Positions 1 through 9,577 are shown, counted from the first letter of the stretch. The stretch is DNA of 64,000 nucleotides from Rhodococcus rhodnii (GCA_000720375.1 JOAA01000014.1:160788-224787); one strand, 5' to 3'. Notes: generated by a model from the letters alone, not told the origin. Numbers and translations: made by a program.

Positions 1-55
1 CGCCCAAGTAGCTCAGGTCGTTGAGCCGAAATTGCCAGGTGGGAGCTGATTCATC

Positions 56-1651
56 ATGGCGCCGAAGCATGCGCAACCAGAGCACAATCCCGCAATCCAG
101 ACGGCCTATCACCCGCCGACTTATCGTGGTGACACCCACGGGGTCGACATGCGGGGGCAGTCGGACACCCGCGGCCAAGTGCAGACGCAGGTTGAGCATG
201 ACGTCAACCAAGAGATCGATGGCAAGCCGTTTTGGCCAAGGATCTTCGCCCAGATCTCGAGGGAAGGCACGGTGCGGGACCGTGTGAACCAGCAGATGGA
301 GGATCAGGCCAAGGCGCTCACACAGGGAGTCGACACCAGGCCTGCGCCGCCGATGCAGTGTTCGAACTATCAGATGTACGAGCACCAGCAGCTGGAGGAC
401 ATGGTCAAGCAGGGCGTGAGCCCAGGCGATGTCGGCAACGCCGGCGCCAAGTGGCTTGAAGCCGGCAACAAGATGGTCGAGTTCCAGACTGACGTGGTGA
501 ATGCCATCACCAACAGCGAAGCCCGATGGCGTGGACAGGCTGCTGAATCCGCCAGGAAGTTCATGGCGGATGTGGGCAACTGGGTAGGCAAGGCAGGACA
601 GAGCGCGCAGCTCGCTGGAACTCAGACTCAGCAGTACGCCGCTGCGTTGGAGACGGCGAAGAACTCGATGCCGCCGCCCGTTGACTTCAACGTTGACGCG
701 GCGAACGCGGATCTGAGGAACACGACGAACCCGTTCGCATACGCCGTCAAATTCGGCACCTACATGCACCAGTACAACCAGCAGCAGGAGGCCAAGCAGC
801 AGGCCGTCCAGGTCGTTGGCACGTACGACAGTGCGCTCGGTGGTGCGAGCACGATGCCGGCGTTTGCGCCTCCGCCGACCATGGCGGGTGGGGGAAATCC
901 GCCGCAGCCTCCGCCTCCGGAGCCTCCACCACCTCCCCGTCCGCCGGGTCCCGGTGAGCCGGGTGGTCCTGGTGGGGGGCCGGGTGGCGGTCCTGGCGGT
1001 GGCCCTGGGTTTGGGCCCGGCGGTGGTCCTGGCACTGGTCCCGGCGGGATTGGCGGTAGTACCCCAGGCACCGGTGGCGGCAACACGGGCACCGGTCAGC
1101 GGCCTGGCGCCGGCATTGGGACGGGCACTGGCACCGGTACTGGCGGCCGGGGTCCGGGTAGTGGCACCAGCGGTCAGGGGTTCATCCCCAACACCGGTGG
1201 CCGGGGCAGCAACGTCGGCAACAACCAGGGCGGGTTTGACCAGACCGCTGGCATGCCTCCGGGGTTCATCCCGAGCACCGGTGCCCCTCCGTTTGGGCCC
1301 GGTGGTACCGGTGGCGGTAACCGTAGTTTCGGGCCTGGTGGCAGTGGCAGTGGTTACGGCGGCACCGGTGCTGGCGCCGGCCGTGCTGGGCTTGGGCCTG
1401 GTGGTGGGCCTGCTGCCGGTGTTGGTGGGTACGCCGCTGAGCAGGCTGCCGGTGGTGGCCGTGGTGGCGCCGCCGGTATGGCGGGTGCTCGTGGTGCCGC
1501 TGGTATGGGTGGCATGGGCGGTATGGGTGCCGGTCGGGGCGAGGGTGGCGAGGACGAGGAGCACCAGCGTCCGTCGTACCTCGTTGAGCCTGACCCCGAC
1601 AGCATGTTCGGCACCGATGAGATGACTGCTCCGCCGGTCATCGGTGGGTAG
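56..1651 (+). CDS. PPE/ESX-like helical protein with long Gly/Pro-rich tail
   Basis: The roughly 240-residue N-terminal part is charged and predicted helical and contains a WxG-type turn (ARWRGQAAES, about residue 160), like WXG100/PPE/EspB-type substrates of type VII secretion. It is followed by a proline block (PQPPPPEPPPPPRPP) and about 230 residues dominated by Gly, then an acidic C-terminus (GEDEEHQRPSYLVEPDPDSMFG). That acidic tail ending in a PPVIGG-like motif is familiar from Pseudonocardiales ESX-associated proteins. I infer export or cell-surface location through an ESX system, but no EccC/EccD genes are visible here. A GGGAG element about 10 bases upstream supports the ATG at 56, although later starts are possible. 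There is no classical signal peptide. The product could equally be an intracellular EspB-like scaffold. Confidence 0.75.
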   Translation: MAPKHAQPEHNPAIQTAYHPPTYRGDTHGVDMRGQSDTRGQVQTQVEHDVNQEIDGKPFWPRIFAQISREGTVRDRVNQQMEDQAKALTQGVDTRPAPPMQCSNYQMYEHQQLEDMVKQGVSPGDVGNAGAKWLEAGNKMVEFQTDVVNAITNSEARWRGQAAESARKFMADVGNWVGKAGQSAQLAGTQTQQYAAALETAKNSMPPPVDFNVDAANADLRNTTNPFAYAVKFGTYMHQYNQQQEAKQQAVQVVGTYDSALGGASTMPAFAPPPTMAGGGNPPQPPPPEPPPPPRPPGPGEPGGPGGGPGGGPGGGPGFGPGGGPGTGPGGIGGSTPGTGGGNTGTGQRPGAGIGTGTGTGTGGRGPGSGTSGQGFIPNTGGRGSNVGNNQGGFDQTAGMPPGFIPSTGAPPFGPGGTGGGNRSFGPGGSGSGYGGTGAGAGRAGLGPGGGPAAGVGGYAAEQAAGGGRGGAAGMAGARGAAGMGGMGGMGAGRGEGGEDEEHQRPSYLVEPDPDSMFGTDEMTAPPVIGG

Positions 1652-2563
1652 CTAGGCCTCCGGGCGGGCGCTGCGTGTGGCGCCCGCCGATGCCACCACG
1701 ACGCTCAGGACCGCGACCCACTGCAGCACGTGCAGCGACTCCTGCAGCACCAGCAGGCCGACGAGGGCTGCCACCGCTGGTTCGAGGCTCATCAGGATTC
1801 CGAACACGCGCGGCGGGATCTTGCGCAGCGCTTCCAGCTCCAGCGAGTACGGGATCACCGACGACAGCAGGGCCACGCCGAGCCCGACGATCAGCACCCA
1901 CGGCTGGAACAGTGCCGTGCCGCTGTCGGCGATGCCGAAGGGCACGGCCACCAGTGTCGCGAACGCCATGCCGATCGCCAGCCCGTTGCCTTCCGAGGTG
2001 TGTCGGCCCAATGCCGCGCTGAGCAGGATGTACGTGCCCCAGCACGCGGCCGCGGCGAGGGCGAACAGGAAGCCGACGAGGTCGAGGTCGCCGCGTCCTT
2101 CCATCAGCAGTACGACACCGCCCGCCGCCAGCAGCGCCCAGAAGGCGTCCAGCCATCGCCGCGATCCGGCCAGCGCCACCGCCAACGGCCCCAGGAATTC
2201 GATCGTCACCGCGATGCCCAGCGGGATTCGGTCCAGCGCCAGGTAGAAGCACAGGTTCATGGTGCCGAGCACCACGCCGTAGCTCACGACGACTGTCCAC
2301 GCGCGACGGCTCATGCGCAGTGACGGCCGCCACAACAGCAATAGCACCAGCGCTGCGAAGAGCAATCGCAGTGCGACGGTTCCGGTGCTGCCCACCTCGC
2401 CGAAGAGGTTCTTGGCCAGTGCCGCGCCCACCTGCACGCTCACGATCCCGAGCAGCACCTGCGCGGACGGCGGGATCGCACCCATTGTCTGTACCGCCAG
2501 GGCAAGCGGCCTGAACCGGGAAAAGGGGCCGCGTCCGGCCCGATCGACGTGCATTGTGGCCAT
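1652..2563 (-). CDS. EamA/RhtA-family drug-metabolite exporter
   Basis: A membrane protein of about 303 residues with ten hydrophobic segments arranged as two EamA repeats, the usual length for the drug/metabolite transporter superfamily. The second repeat carries the conserved helix SLEPAVAALVGLLVLQE, typical of RhtA/YdcZ-like amino-acid or metabolite exporters. The substrate cannot be read from sequence. The stop codon abuts that of the convergent PPE-like gene with no intergenic bases. The first Met is used as start, but a Met 26 residues further in, just before the first membrane helix, is also possible. Confidence 0.85.
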   Translation of the reverse strand: MATMHVDRAGRGPFSRFRPLALAVQTMGAIPPSAQVLLGIVSVQVGAALAKNLFGEVGSTGTVALRLLFAALVLLLLWRPSLRMSRRAWTVVVSYGVVLGTMNLCFYLALDRIPLGIAVTIEFLGPLAVALAGSRRWLDAFWALLAAGGVVLLMEGRGDLDLVGFLFALAAAACWGTYILLSAALGRHTSEGNGLAIGMAFATLVAVPFGIADSGTALFQPWVLIVGLGVALLSSVIPYSLELEALRKIPPRVFGILMSLEPAVAALVGLLVLQESLHVLQWVAVLSVVVASAGATRSARPEA

Positions 2564-2681
2564 GCCCCGGATAGTGGGCGATCCGGCACCGCCACGTCAC
2601 ATTGTTTCCAGAATCTGGGACGCAGGTACCAGACAACACCCCTCACGGGGTTCTCACGAACGCCGTGCGAGGCTGACGAGC

Positions 2682-4235
2682 ATGGGCACCTTGGCGCGTC
2701 GGGGGATTGTGCTGCTCGCGGCAGTTGCCTCCATCACCACCGCGTGCACGGCCGCGCCGTCGCAGCGGCCGGCGATCGTGGTCAACGACGGTCCGCTCGA
2801 GCACGTCACGCCACCCCCACTGGGCGCTTCGCAGGTGCCGGTGCCACCGCTTGAGGAGCCGACGCGTTCGTCCGTCTCGTGGACGGACTGCGACGAGGTC
2901 ATCAAGAACCGCTTGACGATCTACAACGTTCCGTCCGTCCCGGTGCAATGCGGGCGTGTGCAGACCATCTTGGACTCACCGAGCTTGCCGGGCCGCAGCC
3001 CGATGCGGCTGTCGGTTCTCAAGGCCGGTACGGGTAAAGCGCCCATCGTCGTCGTCAGCGACATCCAAGGCGAACCGGGCACGGTCAAGGCCGCCCGCCT
3101 GGCCGCGAGCCTGCCGCCGGAGTTCCTCACGAAGTTCTCGCTGATCGGAGTGGACCGCCGGGGCTCGGGCAGCTCCGAGCCGGTCCGCTGCATCCAGGAG
3201 GACATCCGGCTGGACATCGTCAACTCCGACCCGGCCGCCGAGGACCTCGAAGACCTGCTCGACGTCGTCCGCCAGGCAGGCCAGCAGTGCATCATCGCGC
3301 TGGAGAACCGGCTGTACGCGATGGACACCTGGCGCACCGCGGCGGACCTGGAGAAGGTCCGTGAAGCCCTTGGGCTGCAACGGTTGAGCGCGATCGGCGT
3401 CGGTGAAGGCGCACGCGTGCTCGGTGTTTACGGCGACCGCTTCTCGGATCGCGTCGGCCGCATGGTGTTCGACGGCCTGCCTGACCCCAGCGGTGACTCG
3501 ATGGTCACGATGGACGGCGCCGCGACCGGAGCCGAGGCCACTTTCGCGGAGTTCGCCAAGGACTGTGTGGCCAGGAGTTGCGCGCTGGGCCCGGATCCCA
3601 AGCAGACGTTCCTCGACGTGATCCAGAAACTGCGTACGAGCCCGCTTCCCAGTGGGGACGCGGGATTGACGGCGGGCAGCGCGACCCGTGCGGTGCTCAT
3701 CGGCCTGGCGAACCGGACTGGCTGGCCCGCGTTGGCCGACGCCATCGCGAAGGCGAGGGACAACGACGGCACGGCATTGATCAACTACATCAAGCCGCTT
3801 GTCAACGACAGCCGGGAACAGCCGACCGCATTGGACATCGGGCTCGTGACCGGATGCAACGACACCAAGACGCGATTGGCGGTTGAGCGCCTCAACTCCA
3901 CCGGCAAGGAGTGGCGCACCCGGTATCCGTTGTTCGGTGGCGTGATGGCGCAGAACCTCGTGCTGTGCAGCGCGTGGTCGGTCGCCGCACAGCCGCCGCT
4001 CGCGATCAACGGTCGCGGTCTGCCGCCCATTGTCGTGATCAGTACCGCGACCGATCCTGTCACGCCGCAGGCCGGGACCGAGCGTGCGGCGCAGCAGTTG
4101 CCAAGTGCTGTGCTGATTTCGTGGCAGGGCGGGGGCCACGGTGCGCTTGGTCAGTCGCCGTGCGCCACCGACGCTGTGCGCGCTTTCCTTGGTGACGGCA
4201 AGGTTCCGGCCGCGGGGATGGCCTGCCCGCCCTGA
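2682..4235 (+). CDS. TAP-like alpha/beta-hydrolase lipoprotein lacking the nucleophile Ser
   Basis: The N-terminus is a signal peptide (MGTLARRGIVLLAAVASITTAC) with a weak lipobox at Cys. The rest follows the secreted tripeptidyl-aminopeptidase/SlpD-SlpE alpha/beta-hydrolase pattern: an oxyanion region (VDRRGSGSSEP), the elbow, the conserved RVGRMVFDG, and a C-terminal TAP-like domain with Asp (STATDPVTP) and His (GGGHGALG). At the nucleophile elbow, where family members read G-x-S-x-G, this protein reads G-V-G-E-G (about residue 241), so the catalytic Ser is absent. Asp and His remain. It may be a non-catalytic binding protein. The ATG at 2682 is preferred because the signal peptide starts there. 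Length is 517 aa, normal for the family. Confidence 0.8.
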   Translation: MGTLARRGIVLLAAVASITTACTAAPSQRPAIVVNDGPLEHVTPPPLGASQVPVPPLEEPTRSSVSWTDCDEVIKNRLTIYNVPSVPVQCGRVQTILDSPSLPGRSPMRLSVLKAGTGKAPIVVVSDIQGEPGTVKAARLAASLPPEFLTKFSLIGVDRRGSGSSEPVRCIQEDIRLDIVNSDPAAEDLEDLLDVVRQAGQQCIIALENRLYAMDTWRTAADLEKVREALGLQRLSAIGVGEGARVLGVYGDRFSDRVGRMVFDGLPDPSGDSMVTMDGAATGAEATFAEFAKDCVARSCALGPDPKQTFLDVIQKLRTSPLPSGDAGLTAGSATRAVLIGLANRTGWPALADAIAKARDNDGTALINYIKPLVNDSREQPTALDIGLVTGCNDTKTRLAVERLNSTGKEWRTRYPLFGGVMAQNLVLCSAWSVAAQPPLAINGRGLPPIVVISTATDPVTPQAGTERAAQQLPSAVLISWQGGGHGALGQSPCATDAVRAFLGDGKVPAAGMACPP

Positions 4236-4237
4236 TC

Positions 4238-5218
4238 TCAGCGCAGACCGGCCACCAGTTCGTAGGAACGGACGCGATCGGACGGCGAGTGCACCATCGT
4301 GGTGATCATCAGCTCGTCGGCCTCGGTTTCGGCGAGCAGCTTCTCGATGCCGCGCTCGACCGTCGCCGGGCTGCCGATGATCTGGTTGGACAAGCGGTCT
4401 TCGACGATCAGTCGTTCCATGTCGGTGTACGGGTAGGCCGCGGCCTCCTCGGGCGTCGCCATCACCCCTGGATGCCCGGACCGCAGCCGCACCCACGACA
4501 GAGCTCCAGGACCCGCCAGGTACTGGGCTTGTTCGTCGGTCTCGGCGCAGATCACGGACGCGGCCACCATCGCGTACGGCTTCTCCAACCTGGCCGAAGG
4601 CTGGAAGTGCTTGCGGTACAACGCAAGCGCGGGCAAGGTGTTCTGCGCGCTGAAGTGGTGGGCGAACGCGAACGGCATCCCGAGCATCCCGGAAAGCTGT
4701 GCGCTGTAACCACTTGAGCCCAGCAGCCAGATCGGTGGCTTGTTCCCGGCCGCTGGCACGGCCGTGATTCCCGTGGGGTCACCGGCGAAGTACGAGATCA
4801 GCTCGCTCAGCTGCTCGGGGAAGTCATCGGCCGACAGCGGCCCGGGGGAGCGGCGCAGTGCGTGTGCGGTACGGGGATCCGTGCCGGGTGCGCGCCCGAG
4901 GCCAAGGTCGATCCGGCCGGGGTGAAAGGCCTCGAGCATGCCGAACTGTTCGGCGACCACGAGCGGTGCGTGGTTGGGCAGCATCACGCCGCCGGAGCCG
5001 ACGCGGATGCGTGACGTGGCCGAGGCGAGGTGCGCGATCAGCACGGACGGCGCCGAGCTGGCGACGCCGGGCATGTTGTGGTGCTCGGCCACCCAGAACC
5101 GGTGAAAGCCCAGCTCTTCGGTCCGTCGGGCGAGATCGATCGAGGCGCGCAGGGCTTCGGCTGACGTCTGTCCTTCGCCGACCGTGGCAAGGTCCAGCAC
5201 CGAGTAAGGAATGGCCAT
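4238..5218 (-). CDS. LLM-class flavin-dependent oxidoreductase (MsnO8-like)
   Basis: A luciferase-like TIM-barrel protein of 326 residues. The N-terminus [16 protein letters not shown] and the motif [19 protein letters not shown] are typical of the LuxA-like group known as MsnO8 or YhbW. The conserved [14 protein letters not shown] and [11 protein letters not shown] motifs are present. Such enzymes bind FMN (or F420) and oxidise or reduce small organic substrates; the substrate here is unknown. The start at 5218 is chosen because homologous proteins begin at this MAIPxS motif; upstream codons read as non-conserved Arg-rich sequence. It converges on the hydrolase-like gene with a 2-base gap. 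Confidence 0.88.
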   Translation of the reverse strand: MAIPYSVLDLATVGEGQTSAEALRASIDLARRTEELGFHRFWVAEHHNMPGVASSAPSVLIAHLASATSRIRVGSGGVMLPNHAPLVVAEQFGMLEAFHPGRIDLGLGRAPGTDPRTAHALRRSPGPLSADDFPEQLSELISYFAGDPTGITAVPAAGNKPPIWLLGSSGYSAQLSGMLGMPFAFAHHFSAQNTLPALALYRKHFQPSARLEKPYAMVAASVICAETDEQAQYLAGPGALSWVRLRSGHPGVMATPEEAAAYPYTDMERLIVEDRLSNQIIGSPATVERGIEKLLAETEADELMITTMVHSPSDRVRSYELVAGLR

Positions 5219-5247
5219 ACCAGGGCTAACCGGCGGGTGGCTCCGTT

Positions 5248-6324
5248 TTATTCCCTCGACTTGACCTCGCCGCGCAGCACCGCGTCGAGGTCGTACCGGG
5301 CGGGCTCCTCGAGCTGGGTGTAGTCGCACGAGGCCGGCTCACGGTCGGGACGCCACCGTTTGAACTGCGCGGTGTGCCGGAACCGGCTCGGATAGCCGCC
5401 TTCGGTGTGCTCGTACCCGACCTCGACCACGCGCTCGAGCCGGAACGGGACCCACTCGGCCTGTGCGCTGCGCCACCGGTTGATCTCGCCGGGAACCCTT
5501 GTGCCCTCGGCGATCTCGCCGAGCCACGGGTGGCCCTCGGCACCGCCGGGGATCAGGTACGCCAGCTCCGCCGCGAGTTCACGGCGGCGTTCGGCCGGGA
5601 ACGACCCGACCACGCCCACGCTGTGCAGAGTTCCTTTGTCGTCGTACAGACCGAGCAGCAACGACCCCACCGCCGTGCCGGGCTCGGTGTCCTTGTACCA
5701 CCGGATTCCGGCAACGACGCAGTCCGCTGTCCTGGAATGCTTGAACTTCAGCATGGTCCGCTTGTCCGGTGTGTACGGACCCTGCGCCGGCTTGCCGATC
5801 ACGCCGTCCAGTCCGGCGCCTTCGAAGAGCGTGAACCATTCCCTGGCCAGGTCGGCGTCCTGCGTCGCGGGGGTCAGGCTGACCGCGTCGGTGCCGGACA
5901 CCAGGTCGACGAGGATGTCGCGGCGCTTGACGCCCGGCTCTTCCAGAACCTCACCGGACGGCACCTGCAGCACGTCGAACGCCACGAACGTCGCGGGTGT
6001 CGTCTCCGCCAACATGTTCACGCGACTGGCCGCCGGATGAATGCGCTCGGACAGCGCGTCGAAGTCCAGCCGGCCGTTGCGGCCGACGACCAGTTCACCG
6101 TCCAGCACCACCCCGGACGGCAGGCCTTGCCGCAGCCGTTCGACCATCTCGGGGAAGTACCTGTTCAGCGGCTTCGTGGACCGGGACTGCAGCACGACCT
6201 CGTCGCCGTCCCGGAACACCAGGCAACGGAACCCGTCCCACTTCGGCTCGAAGATCAGCTCAGCGCCGTCGGGGATGCTGCCCGCCGACTTGGCGAGCAT
6301 GGGTTTGACCGGTGGAGTCAGCAC
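5248..6324 (-). CDS. ligC: ATP-dependent DNA ligase, LigC type
   Basis: A 358-residue ligase composed of the adenylation (nucleotidyltransferase) domain and an OB-fold domain. The active-site motif I is [10 protein letters not shown] with the adenylated Lys at residue 28; motif III (FVAFDVLQV), motif IV (DGVIGK) and motif V ([14 protein letters not shown]) follow in order. Length and architecture match the stand-alone LigC of mycobacteria, used in non-essential repair and a backup to LigD in end joining. No ku or ligD is nearby. The reductase gene upstream stops one base before... its coordinates abut this gene on the same strand (its last base is 6325), so the two are probably co-transcribed. 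Confidence 0.9.
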   Translation of the reverse strand: MLTPPVKPMLAKSAGSIPDGAELIFEPKWDGFRCLVFRDGDEVVLQSRSTKPLNRYFPEMVERLRQGLPSGVVLDGELVVGRNGRLDFDALSERIHPAASRVNMLAETTPATFVAFDVLQVPSGEVLEEPGVKRRDILVDLVSGTDAVSLTPATQDADLAREWFTLFEGAGLDGVIGKPAQGPYTPDKRTMLKFKHSRTADCVVAGIRWYKDTEPGTAVGSLLLGLYDDKGTLHSVGVVGSFPAERRRELAAELAYLIPGGAEGHPWLGEIAEGTRVPGEINRWRSAQAEWVPFRLERVVEVGYEHTEGGYPSRFRHTAQFKRWRPDREPASCDYTQLEEPARYDLDAVLRGEVKSRE

Positions 6325-7062
6325 TCAGCGACGATAGGCCAGCATCAGGAAGTCGTCATCCCGCAACGCCGCCGCCAGCCGCATGCGCCGTGCCTCGGCC
6401 AGGACCGGCCCGCTGGCGATCCGGCCGGAGTCGCCCGCCGTGAGCAGGGGGGACATCGTCAGGTTGAGCTGGTCGACCAGGTTGGCGGCGATCATGCCGC
6501 CGAACAGCCGCGGCCCGCCTTCGCAGTTGACCCGGTTCAGCCCACGCTTGCCGAGCTCGGCGAGCGCCAGGTTCAGATCGACGTGCTCGTCGCCGACGAC
6601 CACGACCTCGGCGCCCGCGTCGGTCAGCGCCTCTTTGCCCGGTGCGGCCTCGGACGTGAACAGGATCGGCGGAACGAGCGTGTCAGCGAGCAGCAACGAA
6701 TCCGGCGTGACCGAGCACTTGCCGGTGACCACCGCGATCGGCGGAAGTGGCGCGAGACCGAGCCGTTCCCGGCGTTCCGCGCGCACCTCGTTGTGCTTCA
6801 GGCCCCGGTACCGCTCGACCAACGCGGTCGTCGCGCCGACCAGGATCACGTCGGCGAGGTCGCGCTGCAGGTGGAAGACCTTCTGATCACCCGGCCCGGA
6901 CAGCTCGGCCGACCTGCCCGCCACGGTCACCGCGCCGTCCAGGCTGGACACGAAGTTCACCTGGACGAACGGCCGATCCAGCGCGGCGGGGTAGTCGTAG
7001 AGCCGCTCCAGTGCGCTGTCGGAGAGCTCGTAGGCATCGGGATCCGGCCAGAGGGTCTGCAC
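6325..7062 (-). CDS. RibD C-terminal-like pyrimidine reductase family protein
   Basis: A 245-residue dihydrofolate-reductase-fold protein of the RibD-C family. It has VNFVSSLDGAVTVAGRS near the N-terminus, the nucleotide-binding stretch ADVILVGATTALVERYRG and the signature NCEGGPRLFGGMIAANLVDQLNLT. Family members bind NADPH and reduce ribosylamino-pyrimidinones, but stand-alone copies like this one are usually uncharacterised. The GTG at 7062 is the only plausible start in frame at the beginning of the conserved sequence (VQTLWPDP). It lies 15 bases from the divergent zapE ATG, so the two promoters must overlap the coding starts or produce nearly leaderless mRNAs. Confidence 0.87.
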   Translation of the reverse strand: MQTLWPDPDAYELSDSALERLYDYPAALDRPFVQVNFVSSLDGAVTVAGRSAELSGPGDQKVFHLQRDLADVILVGATTALVERYRGLKHNEVRAERRERLGLAPLPPIAVVTGKCSVTPDSLLLADTLVPPILFTSEAAPGKEALTDAGAEVVVVGDEHVDLNLALAELGKRGLNRVNCEGGPRLFGGMIAANLVDQLNLTMSPLLTAGDSGRIASGPVLAEARRMRLAAALRDDDFLMLAYRR

Positions 7063-7077
7063 AGATGCAATGAGACC

Positions 7078-8124
7078 ATGCCGGGCATGCCCGCTCCACG
7101 CCTGGTAGACCGCCATCCGGAGATCGCAGCGCAGGAGCTGGTCGCCGCACTGGTGCCGCCGCCGCGGTTCGCAGACGTCCGGTTCGACACGTATGTGCCG
7201 AACCCCGACGAACCCAGCCAGGCAGCGGCAGTGGTCGCCGCGGAGAAGTTCGCGCAGGGCGTCGGCGTGGCGCGCAAGACAGGTGGCCTGTTCAACCGGG
7301 TGTTCAGCAAGCGCGTGCCGGAACCCGCACCAGGGCTGTACTTCGACGGTGGCTTCGGTGTCGGCAAGACCCATCTGCTGGCGTCGTTGTGGCATGCCGT
7401 GCCTTTCGAGGCGAAGTCGTACGGCACGTTCGTGGAGATCACGCATCTTGTTGGCGCGCTTGGCTTCGCGGAGGCGGTGCGGCGGCTGTCGACGCAGCGG
7501 CTGCTGGCGATCGACGAGTTCGAACTGGACGATCCCGGCGACACGACGTTGGTCACCCGGCTGCTGACCGAGCTGACCGACGCGGGCGTGCACGTGGCCA
7601 CGACGTCGAACACGTTGCCTGACAAGCTGGGTGAGGGCCGGTTCGCGGCGCACGACTTCATCAGGGAGATCAGCAGGCTGTCCGCGCGGTTCACCGTCGT
7701 TCGGGTGGACGGCCCGGACTATCGGCACCGTGGCCTGCCCGACGCGCCGGATCCGTTGACCGACGCGGAAATCGACGCGCGGGCGGCGGCGGCTCCGGGC
7801 GCCACTGTGGACGACTTCGACGAGCTGTGCGCGCATCTGGCGAAGCTGCACCCGTCGCGGTACGGCAAGCTCGTCGCCGATCTGCCCGCCGTGTTCATCA
7901 AGGGGCTGCACTCGGTGCCCAATCAGGACGTCGGGCTGCGGATGGTCGCACTGGCCGATCGGCTGTACGACCGGGCAGTGCCGGTAGCGGTGTCCGGTGA
8001 ATCGTTGTCCGCGTTGTACACCGACGAGATGCTGCGCGGCGGTTACCGCAAGAAGTATCTGCGTTCGATCAGCAGACTGACCGCTCTGGCACGTGACGCG
8101 GGCCCGGCTGGTTTTCGCCACTGA
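7078..8124 (+). CDS. zapE: Cell division protein ZapE (AFG1-like AAA ATPase)
   Basis: A 348-residue AFG1/ZapE-family P-loop ATPase. Walker A is GGFGVGKTH (residues 91-99) and Walker B is LLAIDEFELDD; the sensor-like TSNTLPDKLGEGRF and arginine-rich FIREISRLSARF follow. In E. coli ZapE associates with the Z-ring and destabilises FtsZ polymers; the mitochondrial homologue AFG1/LACE1 serves quality control. The actinobacterial function is inferred from family. The gene is complete and of normal length. A second ATG three codons downstream is an alternative start. Confidence 0.92.
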   Translation: MPGMPAPRLVDRHPEIAAQELVAALVPPPRFADVRFDTYVPNPDEPSQAAAVVAAEKFAQGVGVARKTGGLFNRVFSKRVPEPAPGLYFDGGFGVGKTHLLASLWHAVPFEAKSYGTFVEITHLVGALGFAEAVRRLSTQRLLAIDEFELDDPGDTTLVTRLLTELTDAGVHVATTSNTLPDKLGEGRFAAHDFIREISRLSARFTVVRVDGPDYRHRGLPDAPDPLTDAEIDARAAAAPGATVDDFDELCAHLAKLHPSRYGKLVADLPAVFIKGLHSVPNQDVGLRMVALADRLYDRAVPVAVSGESLSALYTDEMLRGGYRKKYLRSISRLTALARDAGPAGFRH

Positions 8125-8487
8125 CGGCAGAACTACCCGCAATTGAACCGGGCTCATTGTGGGTTTCGTCGCATATCAAAAATTGATCACGAAATGCGGC
8201 ATACAGTGTCCGGGCGGTTACTCGATCGACCGTGCCAGTTGATCTATTTCGGTATACTGAATGACTCCGGAAAATTTCCAACGAAGATCAACTATCGGCG
8301 GCGACATGCGCGGATGGGATTCTGTTGCGCCTTATGATGTTGGTGTGTTAGGACTCACGGACCAGCATGAGTGGTCTGCATGGCTCCGTCCGATAGTGGG
8401 TTACAGGCAGTTAGCCTGTCGTTTAAGGTCCGGGCACGCCCGATCGCTGGCGGTATTCGAGGGGGTCAGAAGAAAATTGAGGAACGT
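8125..8487. other. A/T-richer intergenic region upstream of the solute-binding protein
   Basis: No convincing gene is seen. The stretch is noticeably richer in A/T than its surroundings and contains a TATACT at 8253-8258 that resembles a -10 element, without a good -35 at normal spacing. It probably holds the promoter and 5' leader of the downstream lipoprotein gene. An in-frame extension of that gene to 8371 exists but has no conserved features. Confidence 0.4.
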
Positions 8488-9498
8488 GTGTTGAGACGGC
8501 CCAAGCAAACCGTGCGTCAAACGAGCACGTTGAGCCGACGAACGCTGCTCGCGGGTATGGGGGCGTTCGCGCTGAGTGCCTGTACGGATTCGTCCAAGTC
8601 ACCGGCGAATCCGACACCGGAGGTGCCGGAGATCCGCCTCGGTGTACTGGAGGTAACCGACACCGCTCCACTCTTCGTCGCGCAGCGTGAGGGAATCTTC
8701 GCCAAATACGGACTGAATCCGAAGTTCGTCACCATGGAGCTCACCGGTGACCAGCGGCCAGACCTGGAGCAGGGCGGGCAGGCCGATGTGACCTTCGACA
8801 GCTGGGTCACCATCTTCCTGAACATCACCGACGGCGCCGACTGGGTCGTGCTCGGTGAGGCCTACCAGGCCGCACCGCGGACAACCGGGCTGGTCATCGC
8901 GCAGAGCGGGATCAACCGGCTGCGCAGTGTCTCCGACCTGAAGGGCAAGCCGATCGGCGTGAACAACCTGCGCGGTCTCGGCGTGTTGTTGACCAACAGT
9001 TTGTTGCGTACCAACGGAATGCTGCCGACCGACGTCAACTACGTCGAGCGGCCGTTCGACAAGTTGGCCGACGCGGTGGCCAGCGGCGATGTGGCCGCGG
9101 CGTGGATGGTCGAGCCGTACATGACACGGTCGCAGCTGGAAACCAAATGCGTGCTGTTCGCCGACACGGCGGTCGGCCCGACGGCTGACTTCCCGCAGTC
9201 CGGCTACGCCTGCGCACGCAGCTTCGCCCGCCGCAACCCCAACACTGTCCGCGCGTTCCAGCTGGCTCTCGCTGAGGCGCAGCAGCGCGCACTGGACCGT
9301 GCCCTGGTCGAGGAAGTGCTGCCGGAGTACATCAAGGTGAGCAAGAACGTGGCGCAGCTGATGAACCTGGGCGCGTATCCCAGCACCACGCTGGCCATCC
9401 GGCCGCAGCGCGTCGCCGACCTGATGCTGGAGCAGCAGTTCCTGAAGGCCAGGATCGACGTGACCTCGCGAATGGCGTCGGTGAACCCGCCGTCCTGA
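8488..9498 (+). CDS. Tat-exported lipoprotein, ABC-type substrate-binding (NMT1/SsuA-like)
   Basis: A periplasmic-binding-like protein of the NMT1/SsuA/TauA family that captures a small organic ligand at the cell surface. The N-terminus has a twin-arginine motif (LSRRTLLAGMG) followed by a lipobox ending in LSAC, so it should be Tat-exported and lipid-anchored. Conserved features include IRLGVLEVTDTAPLFVAQREGIFAKYGL, the DLKGKPIGVNN segment and AAAWMVEPYM. The GTG at 8488, preceded by AGGA at 5 bases, gives a proper signal peptide. No ABC permease or ATPase gene is adjacent, so its transporter partner must lie elsewhere. Typical ligands of relatives are sulfonates, nitrate or pyrimidine precursors; this one cannot be assigned. 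Confidence 0.85.
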   Translation: MLRRPKQTVRQTSTLSRRTLLAGMGAFALSACTDSSKSPANPTPEVPEIRLGVLEVTDTAPLFVAQREGIFAKYGLNPKFVTMELTGDQRPDLEQGGQADVTFDSWVTIFLNITDGADWVVLGEAYQAAPRTTGLVIAQSGINRLRSVSDLKGKPIGVNNLRGLGVLLTNSLLRTNGMLPTDVNYVERPFDKLADAVASGDVAAAWMVEPYMTRSQLETKCVLFADTAVGPTADFPQSGYACARSFARRNPNTVRAFQLALAEAQQRALDRALVEEVLPEYIKVSKNVAQLMNLGAYPSTTLAIRPQRVADLMLEQQFLKARIDVTSRMASVNPPS

Positions 9499-9533
9499 GG
9501 CACGCCGCAGTCGAAACAGCTGGCAGGCAGAAC

Positions 9534-9565
9534 AAATGAGCACGGCGTGATCGCCGTGCTCATTT
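9534..9565. terminator. Bidirectional hairpin terminator
   Basis: A perfect inverted repeat: 14-base arms (AAATGAGCACGGCG and its complement) around a 4-base TGAT loop. It lies between two convergent genes. Because the arms begin with AAA and end with TTT, it can act as an A/T-flanked terminator from both sides. Confidence 0.8.
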
Positions 9566-9577
9566 CGTGTCCTGCGG

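Noticed and set aside
5374..7077. A plus-strand extension of zapE by 568 codons
   Set aside because: It lies antisense to the ligase and reductase genes and has no ZapE homology; the real protein begins at 7078.
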